From NCBI GenBank assembly GCA_021234155.1, contig JAJEKV010000009.1, positions 7,117,546 through 7,181,545 on the forward strand: DNA of 64,000 nt. The letters are read 5' to 3'. The translations under genes and the position numbers were made by a program. This DNA is from Isoetes taiwanensis. Taxonomy: Eukaryota > Streptophyta > Lycopodiopsida > Isoetales > Isoetaceae. Below are positions 43,030 to 55,210 of the stretch, piece after piece. How positions within the stretch are numbered: the first letter of the stretch is position 1; each line of letters begins with the position of its first letter. The notes beneath the pieces were generated by a model that saw nothing but the letters and a program-made list of their open reading frames with translations, was not told the DNA's origin and searched no databases.

Positions 43030-45775
43030 TTACAAGCCGCAACAAAGAATTTGGGAAGGAAACCCAATGCCCCCGAAGTTAGCCAAGAAGAAGAGGGATT
43101 TTCAATTGGTGCGGTACCGCAAATGAGTGTAGATGAGGATTACCCTGTGGCAACACAATTTGAGAGCCGGATTTTGGCAAAAGGGCGGTAGCGAGGTAGA
43201 AGCCATGGCAGAGGAGCAAATAGAGCATGGGATTCTCAAACCGGCAAACAAGGCTGCTTGGGTCATTCAGCAGGTCGAGATAAGGCGGATGGTGGAGGAG
43301 AGTTTGGAGGATCAGAAGAGGGCAGCAATAAGAAATAACATTGCTAGAAGGTTCAATGTTACTGTTGAAGAGTTGAGGGCCGACATGTCTTTGGCTAGAG
43401 AGCAGGAACAGGTCGACCGAGATGATTTCAGTATGGAAGCTGCACAAGCAGAGGGGGAATTTCCATCCCCCCCTCCCAAAATTTGATCCTTTATCACAGC
43501 CAAAAACCGCCTTCATTACACCTTGGGGAACTTATATGATGCTAAGAATGCCATTTGGCTTGAAAAATGCCCCTGCAACCTTTCAGAGGGCAATGAACAA
43601 TATTTTTGAGTCATTATCTCCCCAAAATTTCAGGGCTTTTCTGGATGATTTGACTCTGGCTACCTCTTTGGGAGATCATCTCAAAACAATCTCTAATATG
43701 TTTTCTTTGTGCAGATCCAGTGGTGTGAACTTAAATCCAAAGAAGTGTTTGTTTTTGGTGACAAAGGTGTGTTGTTAGGCCATCGGATATCGAAGAAGGA
43801 GTTTGATTGCTGCGGACAAGTCGACAATAGTTCTCGACCTCCCAATTACCTAAAACATTGAAGCGGATCAAAGGTTTTGTTGGTACACTTCAAGGCTTGA
43901 GGATCTACATCCCCAATTTCTCTCACATTTTGAGACCTATCACCAAGCTCACCAAAGTAGGGTATGTATCCAAAAATACAAGTCAAAAGGTTCGGTTGAG
44001 TGGAATGAAGATTGCCAAAGGGCATTTGAATTGATCAAAGAAGAGCTCAACAAGAAGGTAACCCTTCTTGCCCCTAAACCAAGTGAAGATTTCCAAGTTT
44101 ATATAACATTTACATCATTTGTAGGATTAGCCTTATTTGAACAAAAGGGTACTAAACTATGCGGGAAAGCAAAGGGTCGGATTAATGAGAGGTGAATTAC
44201 CCGGTCCTAGAGAAGTCTGCTGCTGCCCTAATATTTTTGACCACTAAATTCCCCATCTTCCGATGCAAGCTCCAAAGATTCAAGTCTATATGAAGGTCAA
44301 TCCTCTTCCAATGTTGTATGGTAAACAAGCCACGAAGACCAAGTTCTATAAGTGGGCTGCCATGCTTCAAGACTTTGCCATTGAAGTCCACCTTGTCAAA
44401 ACAGAAAAGGATCCGAGTAGTTTCATACCACGCCTTCTACAAATATGATTTGACCTCCAAGAGGATCAAGCAGAGGAAGAGGTATGTCATTTAGTTGGAG
44501 AAGCCGGGTCTTGGATGCAACCCATTGTCAATTATCTAAAACATCAAGAGGTCCACGCCACATTTTCACCATCGAGAGAAAGTTAAGTTTAGGAAAAGAT
44601 GTCTAACATATGTCTTTGGTTGAGGACATTTTATGTAGGAAGATGCCTTCACATATTTTGTTGAGGTGCTTGGTGAAGAAGAACAGTACAAGCTCTAAGA
44701 CATGCTCATGACCTCTGGCTGTGGTGGACACTATTCTATGGATGCCACTGACCAAGAAAATTCTAAGTTCGGATACTATTGGCCTACACTTCATCATGAT
44801 GTCAAAGGTGCGTGCGGAGTTGTTACATTTGTCAAAAGCATGCGACAAAGCGCTGAAGGTACCTCCCCTTTCACCTATTGTGGCCCCCGCCCATTTCTTG
44901 TTTGGGGATTAGATTATGTTGGTCCTATACACCCATCTTCCTCTCTGCTTGGACATGAATACATCCTAGTTGCTCAGACTTCTTCACTAAATGGGCTGAA
45001 GCAACTCCATTGACAAGTGCCAATGCGGATACCACAAACAAGTTTCCTCTTGTCTAATATATGTGCTAGGTTTGGAGTACCATTGAAGATTGTTTTACGA
45101 GGAGGAACGCCTTTTATGAATGAAGTAATAGACAAGCTTACCCAATTGCTTGAGATAAGACATACAAAAGTTCGCTTACTACCCTCGGGGAAATGGCGGG
45201 CGAGAATCCACCAATAAAACTCGATATCCATTATGAAGAAGGCGGTAGATAGGTTTCCAAGAAGCTGGCATACAAAGTTGATCTATGCCCTTTGGTCCTC
45301 TGAGAACCACTTATAAAGTGGCTATAAAAACACTCCTCGCCTCTATTGTGTATGGTACTAGTGTCATCCTACCCTTTGAGTTGCGGTACTTTCGCCAAGG
45401 GCGATGCAAATACAAGTCAAAAGTGAAGAGGATGCTATCTGGTGCGGGGCTACGGCGAGATGCTAGCCCTTGAGGAACTTCGAGAGATAAGACTCTACTG
45501 GTGATAACGGAATACAAGATGAAAATCAAGAAGAAATTTGACAAACAAGCGGTAGAAGTCAACTATCGGGTTGGTGATTTGGTGCTTAAGTTAGCTAGAA
45601 ACAAAGATCCCACTCTAGGTAAGTTTTTACGCAAATTGGGAAGGTCCATTTGTCATTTCTTCACATCTTTGGAGTAAACTCATATTACTTACGAGGAGTT
45701 AGAGTCACGAGAGAATTTTGCCAAATCCTCTCAATGCACAACACTTGAAAGCTTATTGGATCTAAACTAGCTAAT
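43030..45775 (+). pseudogene. pol: Decayed Ty3/gypsy pol inside the large element
   Basis: RT is recognisable in KTAFITPWGTYMMLRMPFGL and KNAPATFQRAMNNIF, then FRAFLDDLTLATSLGDHL, where the YxDD box reads FLDD. RNase H remnants follow (about 43850-44450). An integrase finger and core are at about 44700-45220 (FGYYWPTLHHDVKGAC, GLDYVGPIHPSSSLLGHEYI, ICARFGVPLKIVLRGG). A C-terminal FDKQAVEVNYRVGDLVLKLA is near 45530. The stretch 43190-43480 upstream of the RT is atypical (EESLEDQKRAAIRNNIARRF) and may be a foreign piece. Frames change many times. It belongs to a different lineage from the chromovirus at 2-9 kb. Confidence 0.75.
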
Positions 45776-47680
45776 GCTAGTTAGTATAGTTGTAGGTAGT
45801 CTAAAAAGGTTGAAGTAGTTGAAATTGTTCTAGATATAATTTGCTAACACTATGGGGAGAAAACAATAAAAAGAAGAAAATTTGAAAAAAAAAAAATATG
45901 CGTTTTGATCTTTAACATTGTCATTTGCGAGGTTCATTAGTTGTTCTGTTTTAAAGCCAGCCGGAAAAACCATTGCTTCCTAAAGTTGTGCTCATATGCG
46001 GGGAACTCAAAATCATCATGAGCAGGTTCTTTGAACATCTTGTGATGAATGCCGGGATTGAAGTACTAACTGAGTCATCATGTCATTTTTTGGGACCATC
46101 CTAGTCTTCCATACCATTCATTTTTCATTTATTGGCCTCCCATTCATATAAGCCTTGCTCCCACTTTTATTCATCACCTACTGTTTGCTATTCATCCCTG
46201 TGCATCATAAAAAGCAGATCTCCTAACTCTCTATTTCATGTCATTTGCGGGATCATCCTTTACCCATTAGCCGACTTCATACCACCACCATTTTTTTCTT
46301 TTGGGCAAATTTGCGGGACCATTACATCTTCTAGAATGTGTCTGCACCCCTTCCATAACATTCTAGCTCCATCTACCAAGTCATTTCTTCAAGACTCCTA
46401 CAAGAATGGGTATTTGAAACCCCAAAAGCATCAAGTTTTATTCACAAGATCATCGAAGCAGATTTTTGGCGTCCCCCCAAGTTTCAACACTTATGGGAAG
46501 TCAAAAGAACATGGTAGCAGAACCCTACGGGTTATAAATGTTCAAAAGTTTCTTTGTGTTCAAAGTTGAAATTCATCACAAAAATGTGAAGTACACATAG
46601 TTCTATCCAGTTTCCTATTCGGCACCATTTTCCATTCATGAAGACCTCAAGAAAACCTTATATTATCTCAGGAAGCGGGGAGATGCATTGATTTGGCATT
46701 CACTCTCATATATTTGCACTTTTCGGATGCTTTTATGTTTGCATTCTAAGAAGCTCGATATTTCGTAACAGGATAATTCGGATCCGGATATCGGAGAAGT
46801 TTTTTAGGTTTTCAAGGTCGGGGACCAGCCATTTTTTTCTTTTGGGCAAAGATGTTGCCCCCTTGAAGTGGCAACATGAAGAAGAAATGAAGATATGAAG
46901 AAAATTCTAAGTATTGGAGGAGCTATTAAGGAAAGGTATCGGGGCTGAAAGAGAATCTAGGCAGGTGAGTACCCCCGCCAAATCCTTTAGCCAAAATTAG
47001 CCATCCTTGATTTTTCCCAAATTTTTGAGCCTATCTCCCATTTCTCCTTGAATTTCCCCTATCGCTAGCCAAATATGCTTCTAAAGATGCCTAAAAATCC
47101 CAAAATGCCAAAAAATCTATACCTTTGCCAAGTGGCATCCTAGTCATCATCCAAAAGTGCCAAAGATGTCAAAAAGTCAAGTGAAAGTCAAAATAGAAAG
47201 TCAAAAGGCACACTTTCCAAAAAAATACCCTTGCCACGTCATCAAGAGTCAAAATGCCACCTAGGATGGCCACCTTGCTCACAAAAATGCTTTGTCATCC
47301 AACTTTGGTTATATCTTTGCCACTTGGGTCAAAATCATGCCACCTCATCAAAAATATCAAGGGGCATTTAAAATTTCGAAAATCCACTTAGGCAAAAGCC
47401 ATGTTTGACCTTGCCACATCATCCTTCATTATGCCAAGTCATCATTTCATCATGTCCAGTCACCATTGATTCACCTTTTTAGCCAAAAATCAAAGTGCCA
47501 TTTTCCAAAATTTGACCACCTCACCATGTTGCCCTAATGAAAATATGCCACCCGGCACAAAAATTTCAAAAAGACCTTATATAGACCCTTGAATTCCAAT
47601 TCTTGGGAATCGTGCCCTTTGAGAAAATGTAAAAAAATTGTCCTATTCTACCACCCCCCCTGACCTAGATTCCTTTTCAG
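45776..47680. other. Non-coding interior with TGCCAC/CATC-rich degenerate repeats
   Basis: No gene. From about 47050 to 47560 words such as TGCCAAGTCATC, GCCACCTCATCA and CCACATCATCC recur, interspersed with AAAAATGCC; this looks like a degenerate satellite or LTR. At 46640-46900 a GGATAATTCGGATCCGGATA palindrome-rich patch is present. Confidence 0.35.
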
Positions 47681-47689
47681 CCAATCACC

Positions 47690-47830
47690 CCCCTCCACGT
47701 GGCTCACCCGGGCGTGTGGGGCGGTGGAGGTACCGAATCCCCGTGGGCAAGACACGCGTCAATTTAAGAGTTTTCGTGGATCGAGCTATATATATACAGT
47801 GACTTTTTGATTTAGGCCTGTGGGATATAT
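47690..47830 (+). promoter_or_regulatory. Promoter-like region with CCAAT, G-box and TATA
   Basis: In order: AGCCAATCACC, CCACGTGGCTCACC (G-box CACGTGG) and, about 85 bases later, GCTATATATATACAG as TATA box (about 47784-47798). It would drive rightward transcription into the weak frame at 47994-48185. Motif evidence only. Confidence 0.4.
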
Positions 47831-47993
47831 CCACTGAAGAAAATCCGGCCAAGATCCATTAGGGTTCTATGATTCTCGGCTTCCCCGACTTTGAGTGATG
47901 CAGAGCAGTTCGCCTGATCATAATCGACCTCTGGAACCAATCGAATCATGAAGAGGATGCCGAATTAATGGAGATCATGCCAAGAACAGAATA

Positions 47994-48185
47994 TTGCCTA
48001 TTTTTGGGAAAGAAGAGTTCGTGGCCATATGCAGACAAATTGGAGCTCTAACTACCCTGACACAGGTCTATAAAGATGATCCGAGCCGTATTCCACATCA
48101 GGAGAGGAGATTTTTGATTAGAAACCCGCCCTTGTTCTTGAAAGCCAAGATTTTTGAAGTTACGATACAAATTCTATTTGAGTGA
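47994..48185 (+). CDS. Short open frame downstream of the promoter-like region, unknown
   Basis: 63 codons: MPIFGKEEFVAICRQIGALT, then VYKDDPSRIPHQERRFLIRN and PPLFLKAKIFEVTIQI. No domain recognised. It follows the TATA region by about 200 bases, so it could be a first exon. Low confidence. Confidence 0.25.
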   Translation: MPIFGKEEFVAICRQIGALTTLTQVYKDDPSRIPHQERRFLIRNPPLFLKAKIFEVTIQILFE

Positions 48186-48770
48186 TCAAATGGATTACGA
48201 CGGTGTATTATGTTCCTAAGATAATCTGAGAAAAGTTTTCTTGAGCAATCCATGGTGTTTCCCCTTTCTTCAATCGATTTCTGAGTTTTTTTCAAAAAAT
48301 TAGGGTTTCCCCATTTTTTATGTGCCAGTCCACTTCTGGCGAACTTTGCCATGAATTTCCCACCAATCTTGATCAACAAATGAGTTGAAATCAATTCAAG
48401 TTATCTGATATTATCTAGATTTAGCTAAACAAATAACTATTCTGCCAGAATTTGCTCAAATATTTCATTTGCATTCAAAGGAAGTTTGACTGCATCCCAA
48501 AGTTTTTTCTTCAATCATTTTCACCACTTTGTTACAGAAAACATCCCAGTCATACACCTGCATTCACATATCACCTTATTTCCTCACATTTGCACCTCTT
48601 TTCTCATCTTTTCACATCCCCTCACCACACCTTTGGCTCTCTGCCCCCTAAACACAGAATTTGGCAAGTATCTTTTAGGAAATCCCACAATTTAGAGATT
48701 TGTGCATCACAGTTTTTGCAAGGATTCTGTGAAAGGCAACAGCCCCTAGACTGACAGCGAATTTAGTCCT

Positions 48771-48800
48771 AGTCGGTGATTCCGTCGGGCGGAATTTCTT
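48771..48800. repeat. Isolated terminal-type palindromic unit upstream of the plus-strand gene copy
   Basis: GGTGATTCCGTCGGGCGGAA is the same unit as in the termini, here alone and about 260 bases ahead of the gene at 49032. 31-base duplicated CCTGTGGTTCGGTAAGGAAT words follow at 48930-48985. Confidence 0.7.
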
Positions 48801-49031
48801 AGAGCCCCGACGGACAAGCTTCTGGCGCTTTCAATTCAATCATATGTTTTGGTTTTGGTGCTTAGCTCCAGCTCCGGCGCTTCGATCCGATTGTTAGGTG
48901 CCATATCCTTGCGATAGTTCCTGTGGTTTCCTGTGGTTCGGTAAGGAATTTCTGCTTCTTTCCTGTGGTTCGGTAAGGAATTTTTTTGTCTGCTTTTCGC
49001 CTGCTCTAACATCAGTTGCCGGCTTCTAGGA

Positions 49032-49490
49032 ATGGCGGACTGCCCCCCAATTGTTATAGAGGACGGGTTTCTCATGATTGACCTTCGTTTCTTGGATAAT
49101 TTCCACAGCTGCAGGCTCGGGAGCCTGCAGGATCGTCTTCGAAGTCGGTCGCTGCAAGGGGTGCCGCCGGTTTCCCTCGCCATACCGAGGCAAGAGGGCT
49201 GCGATTGCGTGAGGGTGCCTTTGAGGAAATCCAATGGCTCGAAAATTGAGTAAAGTATCTAGGGGTTCGAATTCACAGTCACGAAGAATGTGGCGGTGAT
49301 TGGGCCAAGAATTTGTTTGCATTTCTTCATTCAAGCTGGTAAGCCCTCGCATGCGGATGTCGGATCCATCGAAGGCTTCAAGGGGGGCGTTTGAGTTCGA
49401 TGAACGAAGATGGCGACCGTGTTTCCGTTTACTGCTTTGCAAAGACCCATCAACCGGTCGAACTAAGCTGGACCGGCGTCAAGGTTAGCC
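49032..49490 (+). pseudogene. Unknown small gene, plus-strand copy (frameshifted)
   Basis: It starts MADCPPIVIEDGFLMIDLRF with a good ATG. The first frame runs to 49253 (CDCVRVPLRKSNGSKIE). Homology to the minus-strand copy then continues in other frames: HSHEECGGDWAKNLFAFLHS near 49290 and EDGDRVSVYCFAKTHQPVEL near 49405, ending WTGVKV. So either an intron plus a frameshift or plain decay breaks it. Shared with the other copy are the CRLxxLQxRLRSRxL helix-like segment, VPPxxxAIP, a GC[DE]C[VI]R[VI]P motif, WAKNLFA, and an acidic GD/GEF...C/FAKT end. I cannot place the family; a nucleic-acid or protein-binding accessory protein of the element is only a guess. Confidence 0.45.
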
Positions 49491-49909
49491 AAGCTGCGAC
49501 TCTTGCTTCCGCGATTTTTTTTCTTTTTCTTTGGATGTAACTAATTGCATGTTTGATCCGGAGGAAGCGTTCCCACACCTCCAGCGGCTAGGCTGGCGAT
49601 AGCGAATGAAGCGGAACCTTTGTCTTCTTTTGGCGGTTTCCTTTTGAGCATCCATACATGTCGAGAATCAGCATGCGTTAAACCACGGTGTTTCTTTTTT
49701 TGGTTGAACCTGTTTGTTAAACCCTATCCGTTAAACATCTTCTTTGCTTTTTTTTTTTTGTGCGGCGCTTATTTATAAATATGAATCGAGATTATGGTCG
49801 TTCAATGTGCAAGTGTTAGTGCCTCCGATTATCATGCATTAAAGCATCTCATGGAATGCATGCATGCTTCCATGTTTACGGTTGTGATTCCATGCGGTAT
49901 TTATACGTT
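49491..49909. other. Non-coding spacer between gene copy and array
   Basis: T-rich tracts and no features beyond CATGCATGC words. Confidence 0.3.
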
Positions 49910-50540
49910 TAGTATTTTATCTGAGATAGTATTCAAGCGTATACTCCTTTGCATTGTGTGTTTGCACTCATAGTATTTATCATTATAGTATTTTGCCTGA
50001 GACTATTTATCGTCGGTATTCATTTACTATCATTGACACAAAAATTTGTCATAACGAGGTATTTATACCGCAGTATTTCTACCGCAGGGTATTTATACCG
50101 CAGTATTTATACTTATGGTATTTTTTACACATGGTATTTATACGTTTAGTATTTTATACAGATAGTATAGTATTCAAACGTATATTTATATGTCTAGTAT
50201 TTTATACAGATAGTATAGTATTTAAACGTATAGTAATTTGCAGATTGTGTGTTTGTACTCATAGTATTTATACGTATAGTATTTTGCACAGAGTATTTAT
50301 ACGTCGAGTATTTATTTACTATCATTTACACATATACTGTCATAACAGGGTTTTTATACACAGAGTATTTCTACACAGGATATTTATACACAGAGTATAC
50401 ATAAGAGTATTCATACATTCTGTGATTGTGCATGGAGTGTTTATACGTTGTGTATTTGGACACAAAGTATCTATATACATAGTATTCTGTGCATTGAGTA
50501 TTCATCTTCAACCTTTGATTCTGTACATTGAGTATCTATG
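49910..50540. repeat. GTATTTATAC-rich array 1
   Basis: The palindromic word GTATTTATAC and variants (AGTATTTATAC, AGTATTTTATAC, AGTATTTCTAC) recur every ~17-25 bases, mixed with CACAGAGT and ATAGT connectors. A long open frame across it is a by-product of repetition. Confidence 0.8.
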
Positions 50541-50888
50541 CAAAACATATCATATCAGAAACTCATGTTGTGCAAGACAATCAAAAATTACAATATGTAC
50601 ATTCACAATATGCATAGAATTTGAAGCCAACTGAAGAGATTGCACATCAATTAACTTAAATCTGTATTCTCATAAGAAGGCGTGCAGCAAGGTAGCTACC
50701 AGGAAATAAAAATCAGCAGAAATCATGCGAGCGAAACCAAAAAAGGACGATCCTCCATCATTGATAGTCGCGAGCTATGCACTGTAACTGGGGCGGGCTC
50801 GTTTTTTCTGCGTAGTTCATGCAGCAGCAATAAAGAACATTAGTTGCAGCAACAATACAGATCATCAAATGAACAGCAGTATATGAAC

Positions 50889-51380
50889 TCACACCTTGTT
50901 GGTAGACCAGTCAACCCTCCCAAAACTTGTGTCCTTGCAGCAGGGAACCGGGAAAGCAAATTCACCGTCATCTGGCTCATCCTTGCACTCCACCTTCATT
51001 GGCTTTGAACCAGCAGAATCTTTGAGGCCACGTTTAGCAGATTCTTCCTTCGGCAATTCCGTTTCCTTAACGTAGGCAAACAGATTCTTTGCCCACTCTT
51101 CATCAAGCGTCTCGTGCCCAGGGATGTGTGAAACGTTGGAAACCTTCACAGGAATCCTGATGCATTCACAACCCTGTCCCGAAGGTATGGCGACAGGAAT
51201 GGGCGGGACGTCTACCAATGCTCGACTCCGGAGGCGCTCCTGCAGATTCTTGAGCCTGCAATCTTTGAGCGCCTCCAGAAAACCGAGGTCCACCACGAGG
51301 ACCCCGTCGAGTATGGCTATGACTGGAACAGACGAAGATCGAAGCGCCTCACAGGAGCGTCTTCCAGAGAATTATGAGTG
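50889..51380 (-). CDS. Unknown small gene, minus-strand copy (most intact)
   Basis: From the methionine at 51296 a 135-residue frame runs to 50889. Homology to the plus copy begins earlier (VPVIAILDGVLVVDLGFLEA), so the true start is probably a little upstream of 51330 or in a preceding exon. Visible features: CRLKNLQERLRSRALVDVPP, GQGCECIRIPVKVSN, EEWAKNLFAYVKETE, a charged lysine/glutamate linker, then DEPDDGEFAFPVPCCKDTSF and GRVDWSTNKV. It points towards the plus copy, and the two 3' ends face each other across array 1. Terminal-type palindromic units lie just upstream (51420-51605). Family unknown; intactness suggests it may still be expressed. Confidence 0.45.
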
Positions 51381-51414
51381 AATACTAAGAGGATGGTGCT
51401 GGTCCGATGCCCAA

Positions 51415-51610
51415 GGTTGATTCTGTGGGGTGGAATCACCACCTGTGATTCTGTTTAGTGGAATCACCACACATTGCGTACGTCAGTTAGCCGTCCTTCA
51501 GAATGGCAGACAACTGACTTGAAGGAGCATCATTGCCTGCGGCATGCAATGATGGCGGAGGGGATTCCATCCGGTGGAATCACCAATTGGTGATTCCACC
51601 GGACAGTTGA
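51415..51610. repeat. Internal cluster of terminal-type palindromic units
   Basis: GATTCTGTGGGGTGGAATCA, TGATTCTGTTTAGTGGAATC and GGGATTCCATCCGGTGGAAT, followed by CACCAATTGGTG and GATTCCACCGG, lie upstream of the minus-strand gene copy. The last two form a larger inverted repeat around CCAATTGG (51563-51604). Confidence 0.8.
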
Positions 51611-51639
51611 CGACTTTAGGGATTTCTTTCGACCATTGG

Positions 51640-52250
51640 ACAGACGTGTAGTTTTACAAAATAGAGTACTTATACATAGAGTATTAATACATTGTGTATT
51701 TGGACACAGAGTATTTATACTTATAGTATTTTGTACACATGGTATTTATACGTGTAGTTTTACAAAATAGAGTACTTATACATAGAGTATTAATACATTG
51801 TGTATTTGTACACAGAGTATTTGTACTTATAGTATTTTGTACACATGGTATTTATACGAGTAGTTTTACAAAATAGAGTACTTATACATAGAGTATTAAT
51901 ACATTGTGTATTTGTACACACAATATTTATACTTATAGTATTTTGTACACATGGTATTTATACGAGTAGTTTTACAAAATAGAGTACTTATACATAGAGT
52001 ATTAATACATTGTGTATTTGTACACAGAGTATTTATACTTACAGTATTTTGTACACATGGTATTTATACGAGTAGTTTTACAAAATAGAGTACTTATACA
52101 TAGAGTATTAATACATTGTGTATTTGTACACAGAGTATTTATACTCACAGTATTTTGTACACATGGTATTTATACAAGAAGAGATTGCACACTAAGTATT
52201 TAAACAAATGGTATTTATACACAGAGTATTTCTACATAGAGTACTTGTGC
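51640..52250. repeat. 106-bp tandem repeats (about five copies), GTATTTATAC-rich array 2
   Basis: TAGTTTTACAAAATAGAGTA recurs near 51649, 51753, 51859, 51963 and 52069, giving a period of 104-106. Each unit contains TACATTGTGTATTTG, ACACAGAGTATTTATAC and TTGTACACATGGTATTTATA. The words match array 1. Copies differ by only a few bases. Confidence 0.9.
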
Positions 52251-52309
52251 TAAACTCATCAAATTAAAAACCATAGTATTTGTGCAAAACTCAAGATATT
52301 ACAAACCAT

Positions 52310-55210
52310 CTAAGCAAGGCTCTCCATCTCAACTTCCTTCCAACTCCGTTTCTTGTCCTTTGGCCCCCTCTTCCCTATTTCCAAGAGTGGCTTCATCCTT
52401 GCAAGGCTCGTTCCATATGCCTCCTCTTCCTCCAGCACTGACAAAGACGATATAGTTGTGTCTGGTCCATCCTCTTCGTCCATCCTCTCAAGCCTGGTGT
52501 CGACTTGTCTCATCATCACCTCTGTGGCTATGAGGAGGCTGGGATCCTTGGAGGCCCGTCCCATAACCCTTGCAACACACGATTCTAGTGAGGCCCTAGC
52601 TTCCTCTACGGTCAACCCAACTTTCTTCATAGGGAGAATGTCATCCTCTAGACTAACTATCTCTTCAGGTGAATCTCCAGGGGGGACCCGGTGTACAAGG
52701 GCAAGTGCTCCATGCCACCACTTGCATTTCCATAATAGGAACCTACAACCTTCAAGATGTCTGCTCTCAGAATGCTGTCCATTAGTTGGATAACCTTAAC
52801 TTGGTGTTTGCAAAGGTTACCTTTGGCACCCCATGGGCAATCACAACTTCGCCCAATTCCTATGTGCCCCACTCACAAAATACGGTTGGCGGTTGAGATC
52901 AAGAGTGCGGACATATGCCTCCCCTCCGCCGAGGTCTACAAAGGTGATTTGCATCATCAGGAATCGCCTCGCCCCTCGAATAGCCCGATTCTATAATTTT
53001 CTCTTGTGATGTGTTTATGACAAAACCAGCCTCTTTCATCCCCCGTGTGCTTGTAAATGAAACAACGTGGTGTGTTAGTGCACTGCGTAAATATACAAAA
53101 TCGTTATCTTTTGCAAATTACCTTGAGTATGTTGTATGTGCCTCAACTTCATTGACAAGCATATGTAGTAGCCAGCCCATCCTCCACGCCCTTCCGGTTG
53201 TGATTTGGAGATGCCCAAGCATCTTTAGTATCTTGTGCCAACCCTCTATTGCAGCATTGGTTTCTTGGTTTGAATGGGGAACATTCTTGTGGCCAACACC
53301 CATTCACATATATTCTTGAGTCCACTCTCGACTCATGTAGGAGGCCAATCGGGATCTTGAGGATACTTTCCTTTCGGGGTTTCCAACTTTCTCAAAGCTT
53401 CTACTTTACTTGGGCTCATTGTAATCCTCTCCATAGTCATTGTTACGGGGGACACTTGATTCCATACATGATCTCACCCAATTCCTTAAACATTTGGTTC
53501 CTTATCTCCTTGTTCTTCACGTTCTTGACTAACCACTTCAACCAATCTCTTCTCACATGCGGATGCAAAGGTTCAAGCACGCTAGGGTAAACTGAAGTGT
53601 AGAGAGATGTCACATGCTCATAGAGTGTGCAAAATGAACCACTTAAAATTGCTCATAGTGGAAACATTGTTACCTTTTTAATTGCATGTATTTTGGCATC
53701 ACAAGAATGGGTGATAAAGCATGAGGGCTTCCAGGTTGAGTCATGGCGTTCAACCCACACTTTCATGGCTTCTAGCCATCTTGCAATTGCATCTTTCTTC
53801 TGGGAGTTCGTGATAATCCAAGCCAAAGGCATCCCATTGAAGTACTCATCGAATCCAATGATAGTGAAGAGGTAGTACCTTTAATGTAAAATAGCAACAC
53901 AACTTAAGAATGTTAGCAAGGAAGCTAAAATCTTATATGAGCATTGAAATGCAAGAGGTGCAACACTACCTCATCCCGTTTGTCTTGTAGGTGGAGTCAA
54001 GACACAATGCCCTATCCTTTCCAAATCTCAACAAGGCTCCTCTTTGGGTGGGAGTCATAACCCCCAATTGGAAGATGTCACCTTGCTCATAATGGAATAC
54101 ACTGTCAAGGTGTTGTTGCACCCACATATGAGTGCTTGTAGCTTCATCTTCATGCAACTTCCAAATATTTCGGGTCACTTTCTTTTCAATGTTGTAGATT
54201 TCATGCATCTTTAACATGTCATCTCTCGAAAGCCCCTCCAAACCAAGTAGTTCCTTCTTCAAGCTCACTCTTTCTTGGTGGATATTCATCACCATTCTAG
54301 GTGCAATGTAATGCAATAGCTTTTGTTTGATCCATTCTCTCTTTTCATCCGTGAGCCACGGAGCCAGCCTATACCTCAACCCTTTCTCAGCAGCTAAAGC
54401 TTTACCGTGGCAAATTTGACCTTGCTGGTTCACATGATCCCATTTGTGGTAGGTAATTTGAGTGGTTTCCGGAAGAAGGTAGAGCTGTCTCAAAGTGAAA
54501 TGACATTGGCATCCCCTTCTAACACTCTCCCCCCTTTGAACCCTCCTCCTCCTTTGCCCTGGAGGAGGAGGTCGATCTTCCACAACATGGGTGTTCCTAG
54601 AATTGTCTTGGGGCCCAAAACTATACCAGTACCTGCTTTCCACCATTGTGGATGAATCGGCCATGCTTTAATTTCCATGTGTAATCTACAAAACTAAAGA
54701 ACTGCATACCTTTTCAGAGAAAGATATGTCCGGATGCCTGGTTTTGATAGCCCCTTATTCATTTGAGAGCTTCTTATATAGAAGTTGCAGGGTGCATCCC
54801 CATTTTTTTGCTTCCCCAGCAATGAAATCCGGGACTCGTGAGGTGGGAATATAGGAAACCCACACCAATTGAGTGCCTCCTCCATCCAGATCAGGACCCT
54901 GGTGCTCTAGAACCGTCCAGGGCAGCCGACTGTGGTCAAAATGCCCTTCTGCAGGGGTTGTTTGCCAAATCTCTGCTTGCACCTGCCACAAGAAGCGTAA
55001 TTAGAGCTTAGCCACAACAAAGAGATGGAACTGGAAAGTGTTCCAGGCACTTGCCTCCTCAATCTTCTCTTCGAGGTCCATGACAAGCTCCGCTGAGGAC
55101 TCCTGGCCACTGTGATCGAGGAGTTCCAGTGCCAAACGTACGCAGGTGATTCCGTCCGGTGGAATCGACACACTTACGTCCGCAGGCCGGACGAACTCAC
55201 GACACCACAA
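52310..55210 (-). pseudogene. Mutator-like transposase, FAR1/SWIM type, multi-exon and broken
   Basis: The minus-strand gene starts inside the right terminus. Exon 1 (55210-55055) reads CVRLALELLDHSGQ and ends at an AG|GCAAGT (GC-type) donor. Exon 2 starts at a GGCAG acceptor (54982: VQAEIWQTTPAEGH), meeting an in-frame stop. Exon 3 (54664-53970) has the zinc/FAR1-like N-part (GCQCHFTLRQLY...HKWDH...CHG), then RALCLDSTYKTN with the first catalytic D. Exon 4 (53878-53674) has IGFDEYFNGMPLAWIIT and FITHSCDAKIHAIKK (second D). Further exons give SNQETNAAIEGWHKILKM (catalytic E) and the SWIM finger CDC-x(9)-CKH near 52840. The tail MKKVGLTVEEARASLESCVA ends at 52310. Frameshifts near 53450 and 52880 make it non-functional. 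Confidence 0.75.

Noticed and set aside
49954-50634. 226-codon open frame as a gene
   Set aside because: It spans the GTATTTATAC array; the translation is a low-complexity FIRRVFIHRVF-type repeat. The open frame is a by-product of repeated words lacking stops in one phase.
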